From Kribbella sp. NBC_01245 (GTDB taxonomy: Bacteria > Actinomycetota > Actinomycetes > Propionibacteriales > Kribbellaceae): DNA of 64,000 nucleotides. Location of the stretch: positions 5,828,001 through 5,892,000 of the forward strand of contig NZ_CP108487.1 in NCBI RefSeq assembly GCF_036226525.1. Direction: 5' to 3'. The notes beneath the pieces are model-generated. The model worked only from the letters and a program-made list of their open reading frames with translations, ran no database searches and had not been told where the DNA came from. This document shows, in pieces, positions 31,287 through 39,731 of the stretch. Every line of letters begins with the position of its first letter. Positions within the stretch are counted from its first letter, which is position 1. A program made the translations under genes and the position numbers.

Positions 31287-32086
31287 GCGAGTTGGGCGCG
31301 GAGGTAGTCGATATCGGCCTTCTGCCCGTGCTCGTTGTTCGGCGTCTCGACGACGACCGGGGCGCCGGCCTGACGCACCACCGTGACGATGTCGGCCGGG
31401 TCGATCTCGCCCTCGTCGAAGTTGCTGTGCCGGTCCGCGCCGGAACCGAAGGCGTCGCGGGAGCCGTTCGCATGCACGAGGTCGATCCGGCCGGTGATGG
31501 CCTTGACCTTCTCCACCACGTCGGAGAGCTGCTCGCCACCGGCGTGGAAGTGGCAGGTGTCGAGGCAGAAGCCGACCCGGTCGACATGCTCGTTGCCCGA
31601 AGCCTGCACCGCATCCCACAGCCGGGTGATCCGGTCGAGCTGGCGGGCCATCGCATTCTCCCCGCCGGCGGTGTTCTCGATCAGCAGCGGCACGGCCAGG
31701 TCGGCCCGCTCGATGCACTTGCGCCAGTTGTCGAACCCGACCTCGGGGTCGTCGCCCTTGCCGACGTGGCCGCCGTGCACGATCAGGCCTTTCGCGCCGA
31801 TCGACGCGGCCGCGTCGAGCTGCTGCTGGAGGATCTTGCGACTGGGGATCCGGATCCGGTTGTTCGTGGTCGCCACGTTCACCAGGTAGGGCGCGTGCAC
31901 GAACAGGTCCAGCCCGGCGGCCTCGGCCGCGGCCTTCAGCGCCGCGGCACCGCCTTCGTAGGCGACCTTCGGGGCTTTCCAGCCCTGCGGGTCACCGAGG
32001 AAGAACTGAACTACCTCCGCACCGCGGCCGGCGGCCTCGGCGAGCGGGTTCTCCTGATCGACGTGCGCACCCAGTTTCAAGCTCAT
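31283..32086 (-). CDS. nfo: Deoxyribonuclease IV (AP endonuclease, TIM-barrel)
   Basis: 267 aa. Metal-site motifs of endonuclease IV in order: FVHAPYLVN, IVHGGHVG, LIENTAGGENA, CLDTCHFHAGG, HANGSRDAFGSGADRHSNFD and VVETPNN. It cleaves DNA 5′ to abasic sites in base-excision repair using three metals (normally zinc). Short N-terminus (LKLGAHVDQENP) is normal for actinobacterial members. Convergent with the preceding membrane protein. Confidence 0.9.
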   Translation of the reverse strand: MSLKLGAHVDQENPLAEAAGRGAEVVQFFLGDPQGWKAPKVAYEGGAAALKAAAEAAGLDLFVHAPYLVNVATTNNRIRIPSRKILQQQLDAAASIGAKGLIVHGGHVGKGDDPEVGFDNWRKCIERADLAVPLLIENTAGGENAMARQLDRITRLWDAVQASGNEHVDRVGFCLDTCHFHAGGEQLSDVVEKVKAITGRIDLVHANGSRDAFGSGADRHSNFDEGEIDPADIVTVVRQAGAPVVVETPNNEHGQKADIDYLRAQLA

Positions 32087-32139
32087 TCCGTCACCTTATT
32101 AGGCCGCACCGACAGTTTTCACCGCCGCGACCGACCCGG

Positions 32140-32386
32140 CCGGACCGAGGGCCGGAGCAGGGGCCGGACCAGGGCCGGACGCAGCCGGATGATCACGCAG
32201 GGGAGTCGAAGGGCCTGTGGATAGTGGTCAGGGCATCGTCCGTACGCTGGTATTCTTTCCGTGGGCCTGGTCCATCGACCGGGTCCGTTTCCGATCACCG
32301 GCGACCGATGCCGGTGGGAGGACCGCATCGCCCTCCTGCCACGGAGAGACCGTGGCCGCCAAGTCCGAAGGAGGTGGAGTTCGCGC
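32140..32386 (+). promoter_or_regulatory. Promoter and leader region of rpsF operon
   Basis: The 300-bp gap between nfo and rpsF holds three close GGGCCGGA copies (about 32149–32180), a TATTCT hexamer at 32251 preceded by TGG that could be a -10 box, and a GC-rich leader ending in GGAGG/GGTGGAG before ATG 32387. No clear -35, riboswitch or S6/S18-binding element was recognised. Confidence 0.4.
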
Positions 32387-32677
32387 ATGCGTCGTTATGA
32401 AGTCATGGTGATCCTCGACCCTGAGCTCGAAGAGCGCACCGTTGAGCCGTCCCTCGACACGTACCTGAACATCGTCCGCAAGGAAGGTGGAACGGTCGAG
32501 AAGGTCGACATCTGGGGCCGCCGCAAGCTGGCCTATGACGTCAAGAAGAAGGCCGAAGGCATCTACGCCGTCATCGACCTGACCGCCGAGCCGGCCGTGG
32601 TCAAGGAACTCGATCGTCAGCTCACGCTGAACGAGTCGATCCTGCGTACCAAGGTCATCCGCCCGGACCAGCACTGA
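32387..32677 (+). CDS. rpsF: 30S ribosomal protein S6
   Basis: 96 aa. MRRYEVMVILDPELEERTVE, then GGTVEKVDIWGRRKLAYDVK, then YAVIDLTAEPAVVKELDR: standard S6, which binds S18 on the small subunit. ATG at 32387 after GGTGGAG. First gene of the rpsF–ssb–rpsR–rplI operon. Confidence 0.97.
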   Translation: MRRYEVMVILDPELEERTVEPSLDTYLNIVRKEGGTVEKVDIWGRRKLAYDVKKKAEGIYAVIDLTAEPAVVKELDRQLTLNESILRTKVIRPDQH

Positions 32678-32759
32678 TCCACGGGGTCGTCAGCACCATC
32701 GGTGATGTCGGCGCCAAGCCGCAACTGATAGTCGCACCCGATATGCAGGAGGAACGGTA

Positions 32760-33338
32760 ATGGCAGGCGAAACCACCATCACTCTGGTCGGCAACCTTGT
32801 CGACGATCCCGAGCTCCGGTTCACGCCCTCCGGCGCGGCCGTCGCGAACTTCCGTATCGCGTCGACGCCCAGGACGTATGACCGGCAGACCGGTGAGTGG
32901 AAGGACGGCGATTCGCTGTTCCTCAGCTGCTCGGTGTGGCGACAGGCCGCGGAGAACGTGGCCGAGTCGCTGCAGCGCGGCATGCGGGTCATCGTGCAGG
33001 GACGGCTCAAGTCCCGGACGTATGAGACCCGCGAGGGTGAGAAGCGCACCGTCTTCGAGATCGACGTCGACGAGGTCGGTCCGAGCCTGCGCAGTGCCAC
33101 CGCCAAGGTGACCAAGGCCATGCGGTCCGGTCCCGGCGGCGAAGGTGGCGGCGGTGGCTTCGGTGGCGGTGGCGGCGGCAACTTCGGTGGCCCCGCCGGT
33201 GCACCCGGCGGCGGCGCCCCGCAGAACGATCCGTGGGCCACGCCCGCGGGTGGTGGCGGTGGCGGTGGCCAGGCGGCACCGCAGAACGACCCGTGGGCCA
33301 GCCAGGGCGGCGGCGGCATGGAAGAGCCGCCGTTCTGA
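32760..33338 (+). CDS. ssb: Single-stranded DNA-binding protein
   Basis: 192 aa. OB fold (TTITLVGNLVDDPELRFTPS, FLSCSVWRQAAENVAESLQR, VIVQGRLKSRTYETREGEKR), then a Gly-rich linker with QNDPWA twice, and an acidic tip MEEPPF, the conserved interaction tail. Located between rpsF and rpsR as in other actinobacteria. Confidence 0.96.
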   Translation: MAGETTITLVGNLVDDPELRFTPSGAAVANFRIASTPRTYDRQTGEWKDGDSLFLSCSVWRQAAENVAESLQRGMRVIVQGRLKSRTYETREGEKRTVFEIDVDEVGPSLRSATAKVTKAMRSGPGGEGGGGGFGGGGGGNFGGPAGAPGGGAPQNDPWATPAGGGGGGGQAAPQNDPWASQGGGGMEEPPF

Positions 33339-33421
33339 TCAGCAGTACAAACCCGTAACAGTGACCATTCCGGCCGGCGTTCACGCGTAAGGCCGGGCTC
33401 TAGTAGGAAGAGAGCACCACA

Positions 33422-33655
33422 ATGGCCAAGATCATTCGGAAGCCGAAAAAGAAGGTTTGCGGCTTCTGCAAGGACAAGGCAACGTACGTCGATTACAAGG
33501 ACACCGCGCTACTGCGCAAGTTCATCTCCGACCGCGGCAAGATCCGCGCGCGTCGGGTGACGGGCAACTGCGTGCAGCACCAGCGCGACGTCGCCATCGC
33601 CATCAAGAACGCTCGTGAGGTGGCTCTGCTGCCCTACACGAGCACCGCTCGCTGA
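33422..33655 (+). CDS. rpsR: 30S ribosomal protein S18, zinc-ribbon (C+) type
   Basis: 77 aa. VDYKDTALLRKFISDRGKI and RRVTGNCVQHQRDVAIAIK are S18 signatures. Cys13, Cys16, Cys50 and His53 form a plausible zinc site, so this is the zinc-dependent version; a zinc-free paralogue may exist elsewhere. Confidence 0.95.
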   Translation: MAKIIRKPKKKVCGFCKDKATYVDYKDTALLRKFISDRGKIRARRVTGNCVQHQRDVAIAIKNAREVALLPYTSTAR

Positions 33656-33669
33656 GGGAGGTCCCACCT

Positions 33670-34116
33670 ATGAAGCTCATTCTTGCGCAGGAGGTCGAGG
33701 GCCTCGGAGCCCCCGGCGACATCGTCGAGGTCAAGGACGGTTACGGCCGTAACTACCTCGTTCCGCGTGGGTTCGCCATTGGCTGGACCCGTGGCGCGGA
33801 GAAGCAGATCCAGTCGATCAAGCGGGCGCGTGACGCCCGGGCGATCCAGGGCAAAGAGCACGCGAGCGAGATCAAGAACCAGCTCGAGCAGCTCGGCGTC
33901 AAGCTGACCGTGAAGGCCGGCGAGACCGGTCGCCTGTTCGGTTCGGTCACCCCGGCGGATGTCGCCGGTGCGATCAAGTCCTCGGGTGGCCCGTTGGTCG
34001 AGAAGCGCGCGATCACGATCGCCGCGCCGATCAAGACCACCGGCAAGCACCAGGTCTCGGTGCAGCTGCACCCCGACGTGGCCGCCACGGTCCGCCTCGA
34101 GGTCGTAGCGGCCTGA
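33670..34116 (+). CDS. rplI: 50S ribosomal protein L9
   Basis: 148 aa. MKLILAQEVEGLGAPGDIVE and NYLVPRGFAIGWT are the L9 N-terminal RNA-binding domain; the long helix and C-terminal domain follow (TGRLFGSVTPADVAGAIKS). Last gene of the operon; ends 20 bp before a strong terminator. Confidence 0.96.
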   Translation: MKLILAQEVEGLGAPGDIVEVKDGYGRNYLVPRGFAIGWTRGAEKQIQSIKRARDARAIQGKEHASEIKNQLEQLGVKLTVKAGETGRLFGSVTPADVAGAIKSSGGPLVEKRAITIAAPIKTTGKHQVSVQLHPDVAATVRLEVVAA

Positions 34117-34136
34117 CCTCCGCTCACCGCAGCAAA

Positions 34137-34173
34137 CGAAAGGCCCGCATCCCTTGAGGATGCGGGCCTTTCG
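34137..34173 (+). terminator. Strong terminator of the rpsF–rplI operon
   Basis: CGAAAGGCCCGCATCC and GGATGCGGGCCTTTCG are perfect 16-bp arms around CTTGA, 20 bp after the rplI stop. It separates the ribosomal operon from the secretion-like locus and may also stop the convergent gene. Confidence 0.9.
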
Positions 34174-34188
34174 CTTTGGTCAGAGAGG

Positions 34189-34425
34189 TCAGCGATTTTC
34201 GGGGGCCGGCCAGGTCGGTTGCTGGGGGTCACTGGCAGTCGAGCCGCTGGCGGGCGGGTCCACGACGGGCCAGGTCTGGATGTCCGGGTCGTTGGCGCTG
34301 GTGTTGCCACTCGGCTGTTCGATGGCGGGCCACTGCGGGACGGGCGGGTCGTCGGCGGCCCACGCCGAGCCCGGCACCAGCACCATCCCCAGGGCCGCCA
34401 GCAAGGCGGTCAGTGATCGACGCAT
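34189..34425 (-). CDS. Small secreted protein with three WP repeats
   Basis: 78 aa. Signal peptide MRRSLTALLAALGMVLVPGS…AWA, then three imperfect units of about 20 residues, each with DP…WP: DPPVPQWPAIEQPSG, DPDIQTWPVVDPPASG and DPQQPTWPAPENR. No family recognised. It starts 3 bp after the beta-propeller gene, so the two form an operon divergent from the secretion-like genes. Confidence 0.65.
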   Translation of the reverse strand: MRRSLTALLAALGMVLVPGSAWAADDPPVPQWPAIEQPSGNTSANDPDIQTWPVVDPPASGSTASDPQQPTWPAPENR

Positions 34426-34428
34426 AGG

Positions 34429-35856
34429 TCAGCCCGGGGGGAGGTTGAGGGCGTAGATCACGTTGTCGTGCAGGATGATGGCGCGGTTACCGGCCACGCC
34501 CCACGGACGGGCCATGTTCAGGTCGACCGACTTCGGGACCTTTTGGCCGGCGGTGACGAATGCGCCGGAGGTGTTGTAACGGCCGTAGACCCGGCCGCCG
34601 GCCGCGCTCAATGGCTCGAAGCCGGCGATGGTGTCGATCTTGTTCGTCGTCACGCTGATCACGCAGGTGCCCCAGGCTGCGACCTTGCCCTCGGCGTCCG
34701 GGATCCACTTGGCGCCGGCCGCGTTGGAGGCGGTCGCCTGAGCACAGATCGCGACCGGGTCGCCCGACTTGGTGCTGTGCACGACGGGAATCACGTTCTC
34801 GGTCTTCGTCTTCCACAGCACCAGCACCCGGCCGGCGCTCGCGACCACCACGCGCTCGATCTGACCGGTCGACCCGGGCGGGCTCTTCGGCTTGACCTCG
34901 GCGATCGGCTTGTCCGGCTCCAACAGCCACCAGGGCCCGTAGTACGCCGCGAGCAGGACCTGCTGGCCCTCGGCGAGCATCACGCTCGCCCGGCGCGGGA
35001 TCTGCGCCGCGTCGATCGGCCGCAGGCTCTCACCGGTGACCACGAACGTGCCTTCCTTGTTGAACACCAGCGGGGACGAACCGTAGAACTGCACCGTCGT
35101 ACTCGACGCCAGCTTGATGAACTTGCCGGTGGCACCCTCGCGCGGCCAGTAGGACAGGTAGTCGTCCGAGACCACCGCGACCACCTGGTTGCCATCGACC
35201 GTGGTGAAGACCGGACTCTTCGAACTCTTGTTGACCTTGTCCTGCCAGAGCACCTTGCCGTTGGGGTCCAGTACGGCGACCTTGGCGTCGGGCGTGATGA
35301 ACGCCACCTGCTTGCCGTCGGGAGCGACCGCCGGGGTGGTATTCGGCATCACGTCGACGCTCCAGCCCGCGTTGTTCGACCAACCCGAGGGCACCGGCCG
35401 GAAGTTGAAGACGTCCGGCTTGATGCTCGGCTCGGGCAGCGGAGGCAGCGTCGTCGCGACCACCTCCGGCTCTTTCGGTGTCCGGTTCCGGAAAACGAGC
35501 AGATAGGTCAGTGTGCCGGCCAGCAACGCCACGGCCACACCGATGGCGACGTACACCGGCCAGACCGGCTTACCGCCACCACCGCCACCGCGGCGACCGG
35601 TCTCGGGCGCGATCGCGTCCACCGAACCGTCCGGGTGGATCACCAGCGGCCAGGACGATCCGTCCGGCTCGACGGCGGTCGCCTTGATCGGGCGGCCGAG
35701 TTGCGCCGCGCGATCGGCGACGATCGCCAGCGCCGCCTGGCGGGGATCCTGGTCGACCACTGGATGGCTTCGGCCAGCGATCTTCACCTCGCCGTTGTGG
35801 GCGTCGTACAACCGGATCGTGACCTTCGGCCACGACGGGATGCCCTTGTCCGCCAC
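34429..35856 (-). CDS. Membrane-anchored beta-propeller-like protein of the secretion-like locus
   Basis: About 475 aa. GTG at 35856 has GGGAG close upstream. A cytoplasmic N-terminal domain (~1–95; KVTIRLYDAHNGEVKIAGRS, SSWPLVIHPDGSVD), a Gly6 linker, one TM (PVWPVYVAIGVAVALLAGTL), then an external domain with repeated PQQ/WD-like blades (VAPDGKQVAFITPDAKVAVL; VFTTVDGNQVVAVVSDDYLS; GTFVVTGESL). No catalytic motif. It faces the T4SS-like operon head-to-head, suggesting a joint function at the envelope (inference). Confidence 0.68.
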   Translation of the reverse strand: MADKGIPSWPKVTIRLYDAHNGEVKIAGRSHPVVDQDPRQAALAIVADRAAQLGRPIKATAVEPDGSSWPLVIHPDGSVDAIAPETGRRGGGGGGKPVWPVYVAIGVAVALLAGTLTYLLVFRNRTPKEPEVVATTLPPLPEPSIKPDVFNFRPVPSGWSNNAGWSVDVMPNTTPAVAPDGKQVAFITPDAKVAVLDPNGKVLWQDKVNKSSKSPVFTTVDGNQVVAVVSDDYLSYWPREGATGKFIKLASSTTVQFYGSSPLVFNKEGTFVVTGESLRPIDAAQIPRRASVMLAEGQQVLLAAYYGPWWLLEPDKPIAEVKPKSPPGSTGQIERVVVASAGRVLVLWKTKTENVIPVVHSTKSGDPVAICAQATASNAAGAKWIPDAEGKVAAWGTCVISVTTNKIDTIAGFEPLSAAGGRVYGRYNTSGAFVTAGQKVPKSVDLNMARPWGVAGNRAIILHDNVIYALNLPPG

Positions 35857-35953
35857 CTTGCTCCCTCGTCGGCACACTCCGTCCGGGTGATCGGAGCTAC
35901 CGCCCGTTTCTAGCATGCCGCGAGGCCCACCGTGGCGCTCAGAGGCATCTTGA

Positions 35954-35968
35954 GTCACGGCTTGTGAC
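35954..35968. promoter_or_regulatory. Inverted repeat between divergent secretion-locus operons
   Basis: GTCAC and GTGAC are inverted around GGCTT, within the 264-bp divergent spacer (35857–36120). Possible operator for coordinated control. Confidence 0.35.
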
Positions 35969-35997
35969 ACAGGTTGCGGACAATCGGCAAATCGGGC

Positions 35998-36025
35998 TTG
36001 TAGTGACCCTACGGCGCGATACAAA
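35998..36025 (+). promoter_or_regulatory. Candidate promoter of the T4SS-like operon
   Basis: TTGTAG (35998) and TACAAA (36020) with a 16-bp spacer resemble -35/-10 boxes, about 95 bp before GTG 36121. Not tested. Confidence 0.4.
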
Positions 36026-36120
36026 ATCCCTGTCCTGTGGACCAGTCGTCACGCGGTGTTCCGAGAGGCGGGAGAATGTCTTGGGCCGCAACGCCCTCAC
36101 CCCCTTGAGAGGAGGCGACT

Positions 36121-36765
36121 GTGACTCAGCCGCAGCACAATCCGTGGACCCGTCAGACGCAGGGCCCGGGCGTGCCGGCTCCGGGGCCGGTGCAACCACC
36201 GGTCCAGCCCCAGCCTGCCCAGCACCAGCCACTCGGTGCGCAGGCCCCGCAGTACGGCGTACCGGCGCCCGCGCCGGAGGAGCGGTTGCCGAAGTTCGCG
36301 ATCCCGGCGGCCGACACGTTGTGGTGGCTGGGTGTGCATGGTGGGTCCGGGGAGACCACGATGTCCCGGCTGCTGCCGGGGACGCACGCGGCGGGCCATC
36401 GCTGGCCGATCCCGCCGCCGCCGGTGCCGACCCCCATCGTGCTGGTGGCCCGCACGCACGCCTATGGTCTACGGGCCGCACAGCGGGCGGCGACCGAATG
36501 GGCCTCCGGAGTGGTCAGTGGAGTCAGCGTGCTGGGACTCGTCCTGATCGCCGACGCCCCGGGCCGGTTGCCCAGGGTGCTCGACGACTTCGCCGACATC
36601 GTCGGGGGCGGAGTGCCACGGGTGTGGGATATCCCGTGGATCGAGGAGTGGCGCCGGGGAGAGGATCCGACGCCCGACAACACGCCCGACGAGGTTTTCG
36701 AAGTTCTTGAATCCATCTACGCGCTCCGTGCGTCAAACCAGGCGGTCTACCCCGCTTCGTACTGA
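36121..36765 (+). CDS. T4SS-like locus protein with P-loop-like motif lacking lysine
   Basis: 214 aa. Residues 1–55 are Pro/Gln-rich. Then LPKFAIPAADTLWWLGVHGG and SGETTMSRLL: this resembles a Walker A loop (GxxGxGKT) but has Glu where Lys is expected. IVLVARTHAYGLRAAQRAAT and LGLVLIADAPGRLPRVLDDF look like the next strands of a ParA/P-loop fold. GTG at 36121 has GGAGG upstream. Possibly the DUF6668-type family seen in actinobacterial mobile elements (from memory). First gene of the operon; role unknown. Confidence 0.62.
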   Translation: MTQPQHNPWTRQTQGPGVPAPGPVQPPVQPQPAQHQPLGAQAPQYGVPAPAPEERLPKFAIPAADTLWWLGVHGGSGETTMSRLLPGTHAAGHRWPIPPPPVPTPIVLVARTHAYGLRAAQRAATEWASGVVSGVSVLGLVLIADAPGRLPRVLDDFADIVGGGVPRVWDIPWIEEWRRGEDPTPDNTPDEVFEVLESIYALRASNQAVYPASY

Positions 36766-36776
36766 AAGGTCAACTG

Positions 36777-37073
36777 ATGTCTCTGCTCGAACTGGTTCCG
36801 CCGAAGGTCCTCACGTTCGTTCCTGTCGGCGTTCCGGACCCGGGAGCCGGCACCGCGCCGGGCGACTCCGAAGGCAAGATCACCACCGTGATCGGCTGGG
36901 TCACCTGGATCGCGTTCGCAGTCTGCGCCCTGGGCGTCATCATCGCCGGCGGCATGATGGCCGTCGGCCAGAAGCGCGGTGAGGGTGGCGAGCACGCCGC
37001 CCGCCTCGGTTGGGTGCTCGCGGGCTGCATCGTGGTCGGCTCCGCGGCCGGCCTTGTGAACGCCCTGATCTGA
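36777..37073 (+). CDS. VirB2/TrbC-like pilin-type membrane protein
   Basis: 98 aa with an N-terminal hydrophobic stretch and two TM segments (VIGWVTWIAFAVCALGVIIA and LGWVLAGCIVVGSAAGLVNA) separated by a short basic loop (GQKRGEGGEHAARLG), the layout of VirB2/TrbC pilins. It is 11 bp after the previous gene. Assignment rests on size, topology and context. Confidence 0.6.
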   Translation: MSLLELVPPKVLTFVPVGVPDPGAGTAPGDSEGKITTVIGWVTWIAFAVCALGVIIAGGMMAVGQKRGEGGEHAARLGWVLAGCIVVGSAAGLVNALI

Positions 37074-37089
37074 CGCGACCGACGAACGG

Positions 37090-37950
37090 GTGCCCGTGGC
37101 GATCTTCAGCAAGTCCGATGACGGCGACGAGATGGACGGCGACAGCCTCTGGGAATCCAGGGGATTCATCGCCTCCGTCATCGTCGTCGTCGCCGTGGTG
37201 ATCTGCGGACTCGCCTGGCTGGTGCTCGGCGGTGGCGGGGACGACCCGAACACCAATCCCACGGTGGACCCGACCGGCGTCCCCACCGAGACCCCGACCG
37301 TCGAGCCGACGGGGCCGCCGGCGACGGCGGACCCGACCCCGACGGATCCGCTGCCGACGGACCCGGTGTCACCGGGCGCCTCGCCGAGGCCGGGCGCCTG
37401 CACGATCAAGCCCGGTGACCAGCGGATGGCCGCGACGGCGCCGACCGGCGTCTTCTGGCGGTTCGAGGGCGGCATCCTGGTGCCGTTCAAGCCCACCGTC
37501 GGCCCGCTGGTGCATGATTCGTCCGGTGTCTTGAGTTGTTTCGCGCATTCCCCGATCGGCTCGGTCTTCGCCGCGATGAACAGCCTGGCCCAGGCCCAGG
37601 ACGCGCAGAACGCCGAGCGCGTGATCAGGGCGCGGGTCGCACCCGGTCCCGGCCGTGATCGGGCGCTGGCCGACGCGAGGCTGGCGCGGATCAGTCCGAC
37701 CCCGTTCGTGGGCGGCAAGGCGCAGGTCCAGTTCGTCGGCTACAAGTACGTCGACTGCTCGACCAACCGGTGTGTGCTGTCGGTGGCAGTGCAGTCCGGC
37801 GCCGAGGTCGACAAGGTCGCCGGGCTGGTCGTGGTGATGAAGTGGTCGGGCGGCGACTGGAAGATCGACCTCCGGTCCGACGGCAGTATCAGCGGCGATC
37901 CCGACGTGCTCGGCTCTCTCGACGGGTACGTCCGCTTCCGAGGAGCGTGA
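37090..37950 (+). CDS. Bitopic T4SS-like component with PT-rich linker
   Basis: About 286 aa. A short acidic cytoplasmic end, one TM (~28–48; SVIVVVAVVICGLAWLVLGG), a Thr/Pro-rich linker (~53–100), then an external alpha/beta domain (PTGVFWRFEGGILVPFKPTV; CFAHSPIGSVFAAMNSLAQA; VVMKWSGGDWKIDL) with two Cys (CSTNRC). The topology is that of VirB8/TcpC-type core proteins, but sequence similarity is not obvious. GTG at 37090 or 37096. The stop overlaps the next start (TGATG). Confidence 0.62.
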   Translation: MPVAIFSKSDDGDEMDGDSLWESRGFIASVIVVVAVVICGLAWLVLGGGGDDPNTNPTVDPTGVPTETPTVEPTGPPATADPTPTDPLPTDPVSPGASPRPGACTIKPGDQRMAATAPTGVFWRFEGGILVPFKPTVGPLVHDSSGVLSCFAHSPIGSVFAAMNSLAQAQDAQNAERVIRARVAPGPGRDRALADARLARISPTPFVGGKAQVQFVGYKYVDCSTNRCVLSVAVQSGAEVDKVAGLVVVMKWSGGDWKIDLRSDGSISGDPDVLGSLDGYVRFRGA

Positions 37951-38825
37951 TGATCGCCCTCGGTTGTGGCCTGTCGGACATCGGTGCCTGCCTCGAGGAG
38001 TTCCTCACCTTCGCCGTCAACAAGGTGCTCGGTGGCCTGCTCGACCTGATCCTGGACGCGATCAAGTGGGTCGTCGCCCACGCGGTCAAGTTCATCCTCG
38101 AAGCGATCGGCACGTTCTGGATCAGGCTGCCGACCATCTCGCTGACGGACAGCGGTCAGCCGTCGTCGACGATCGGTTTCGTCGAACAGCAGACGGTCTG
38201 GTTCGTCGCCGCGATCGGCGTCTTCTCCGTCATCATCGCGGGTGCCCGGATGGCCTGGTCGGGTCGCGGTGAGCCGCTCCGCGACCTGGGCAAGAGCCTC
38301 GGCACCCTGCTGATCGTCTCCACGGCCGGTATCACCATGGTCACCCTGATGACCCAGCTGGCGGACTCGATCGCCATCGACGTCATCAACGCCTCCCTCG
38401 GCGCCAGTGGCGAGACCTTCGCCAGCCGGATGGCCGACTTCGTCGTGAACCCGATGGTCGCGCCCGGTACCGGCCTGTCGATCGTGCTGATCTTCGGTAT
38501 CGCCGCGATCCTCACGAGCTTCGTGCAGATCGTCATGATGCTCGTGCGCAGCGGCATGCTGATCCTGCTCGCCGGTGTGCTGCCGCTCGCCGCGGCGGCC
38601 ACCAACACCGAGATGGGCAAGGCCTGGTTCAAGCGGGTCGTCGGCTGGCTCGTCGCGTTCATCGTCTACAAACCGGTGGTGGCGCTGATCTACGCGACCG
38701 CGCTGAACCTCGCCGGGAACCCCGAAGGCGACATGATGAAGATCATCACCGGTGTGACGATGATGGCCCTCGCGTGTATCGCGCTCCCCGCCCTGCTCCG
38801 CTTCGTAGCCCCGAAGGGGGCGTAA
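37950..38825 (+). CDS. VirB6/TrbL-like polytopic protein, copy 1
   Basis: 291 aa, about six TM segments. Contains the core shared by all three paralogues: VIIAGARMAWSGRGEPLRDL, LLIVSTAGITMVTLMTQLAD, GMLILLAGVLPLAAAATNTE and MGKAWFKRVVGWLVAFIVYK. VirB6-type proteins form the inner-membrane channel of T4SS. ATG at 37950 has GGAG 5 bp upstream and overlaps the previous stop. Confidence 0.72.
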   Translation: MIALGCGLSDIGACLEEFLTFAVNKVLGGLLDLILDAIKWVVAHAVKFILEAIGTFWIRLPTISLTDSGQPSSTIGFVEQQTVWFVAAIGVFSVIIAGARMAWSGRGEPLRDLGKSLGTLLIVSTAGITMVTLMTQLADSIAIDVINASLGASGETFASRMADFVVNPMVAPGTGLSIVLIFGIAAILTSFVQIVMMLVRSGMLILLAGVLPLAAAATNTEMGKAWFKRVVGWLVAFIVYKPVVALIYATALNLAGNPEGDMMKIITGVTMMALACIALPALLRFVAPKGA

Positions 38826-39730
38826 TGGTCGCATCCCTGATCGTCCTGTGCAGTAAGTGGAACCCGCTCAGCTGGCCGGGTTGTGTCACCGAGAAGCTGG
38901 GCAACGCGATCAAAAGCGTGTTCTCCACCTTCTGGGATTTCGTCTACGGCGCGTTCGCCGAGGTGATCGCGGACGTCGTCGCGGGCGTGATCAAGGGGGT
39001 CGGCGCGCTGTGGATCTACGTGCCGACCCTGCACGCCAGCGAGGGCGCCAACTACACGCCAGTGGCGACGGTCTCCTTCATGCGCGGCCAAGTGATGTGG
39101 ATCGCGGCCGCGGTGGCAATGATCTCGATGATCATCGGCGGCGTCCGGATGGCCTACCAGCACAACGGCGAGTCGGCCCGGGAGCTGCTGAAGGGCATGC
39201 TCACCCTGGTCGTGGTCACGTTCGGTGGCCTGGCGATGGTGACCGTGCTGACCGAGGCCGGCGACCTGCTGGCGCAGCAGTTCATCAACCGGGCGGTCGA
39301 CGAGTCGAAGCAGAGTTTCGCGGACAGTCTGGTCACCTTGATCGCCACGCCAATGGCTGTTCCGGGCGCGATCTATACCCTGCCGGTGATCATCATCCTC
39401 GGCTTCGTAGTGGTGCTGATGTCGTTCATCCAGATCATGCTGATGCTGGCACGGAACGGCATGTTGATCCTTCTGGTCGGCATACTTCCCTTGGCGGCAG
39501 CGGCCACGAACACGGAGATGGGCAAGTCCTGGTTCAAGCGCATCTGCGGCTGGTTGATCGCCTTCATCGCGTACAAACCGTTCGCCGCACTGATCTACGC
39601 GACGGCGATCCTGCTGGCCAGTAGCAAGGAAAGCCTCATCAACGTGCTGACCGGCGTGATGATGATGGCGTTGTCGATCATCGCCCTGCCCGCGCTGCTC
39701 AGACTCGTCTCACCGCCCGGAGGAAGCTGA
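38825..39730 (+). CDS. VirB6/TrbL-like polytopic protein, copy 2
   Basis: 301 aa. Start overlaps the previous stop (TAATG). Same topology and core as copies 1 and 3 (MIIGGVRMAYQHNGESAREL, GMLILLVGILPLAAAATNTE, MGKSWFKRICGWLIAFIAYK), but with a different N-terminal region (CSKWNPLSWPGCVTEKLGNA). The substitution of the RGEP motif by NGES marks it as the most divergent copy. Confidence 0.72.
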   Translation: MVASLIVLCSKWNPLSWPGCVTEKLGNAIKSVFSTFWDFVYGAFAEVIADVVAGVIKGVGALWIYVPTLHASEGANYTPVATVSFMRGQVMWIAAAVAMISMIIGGVRMAYQHNGESARELLKGMLTLVVVTFGGLAMVTVLTEAGDLLAQQFINRAVDESKQSFADSLVTLIATPMAVPGAIYTLPVIIILGFVVVLMSFIQIMLMLARNGMLILLVGILPLAAAATNTEMGKSWFKRICGWLIAFIAYKPFAALIYATAILLASSKESLINVLTGVMMMALSIIALPALLRLVSPPGGS

Positions 39731-39731
39731 C

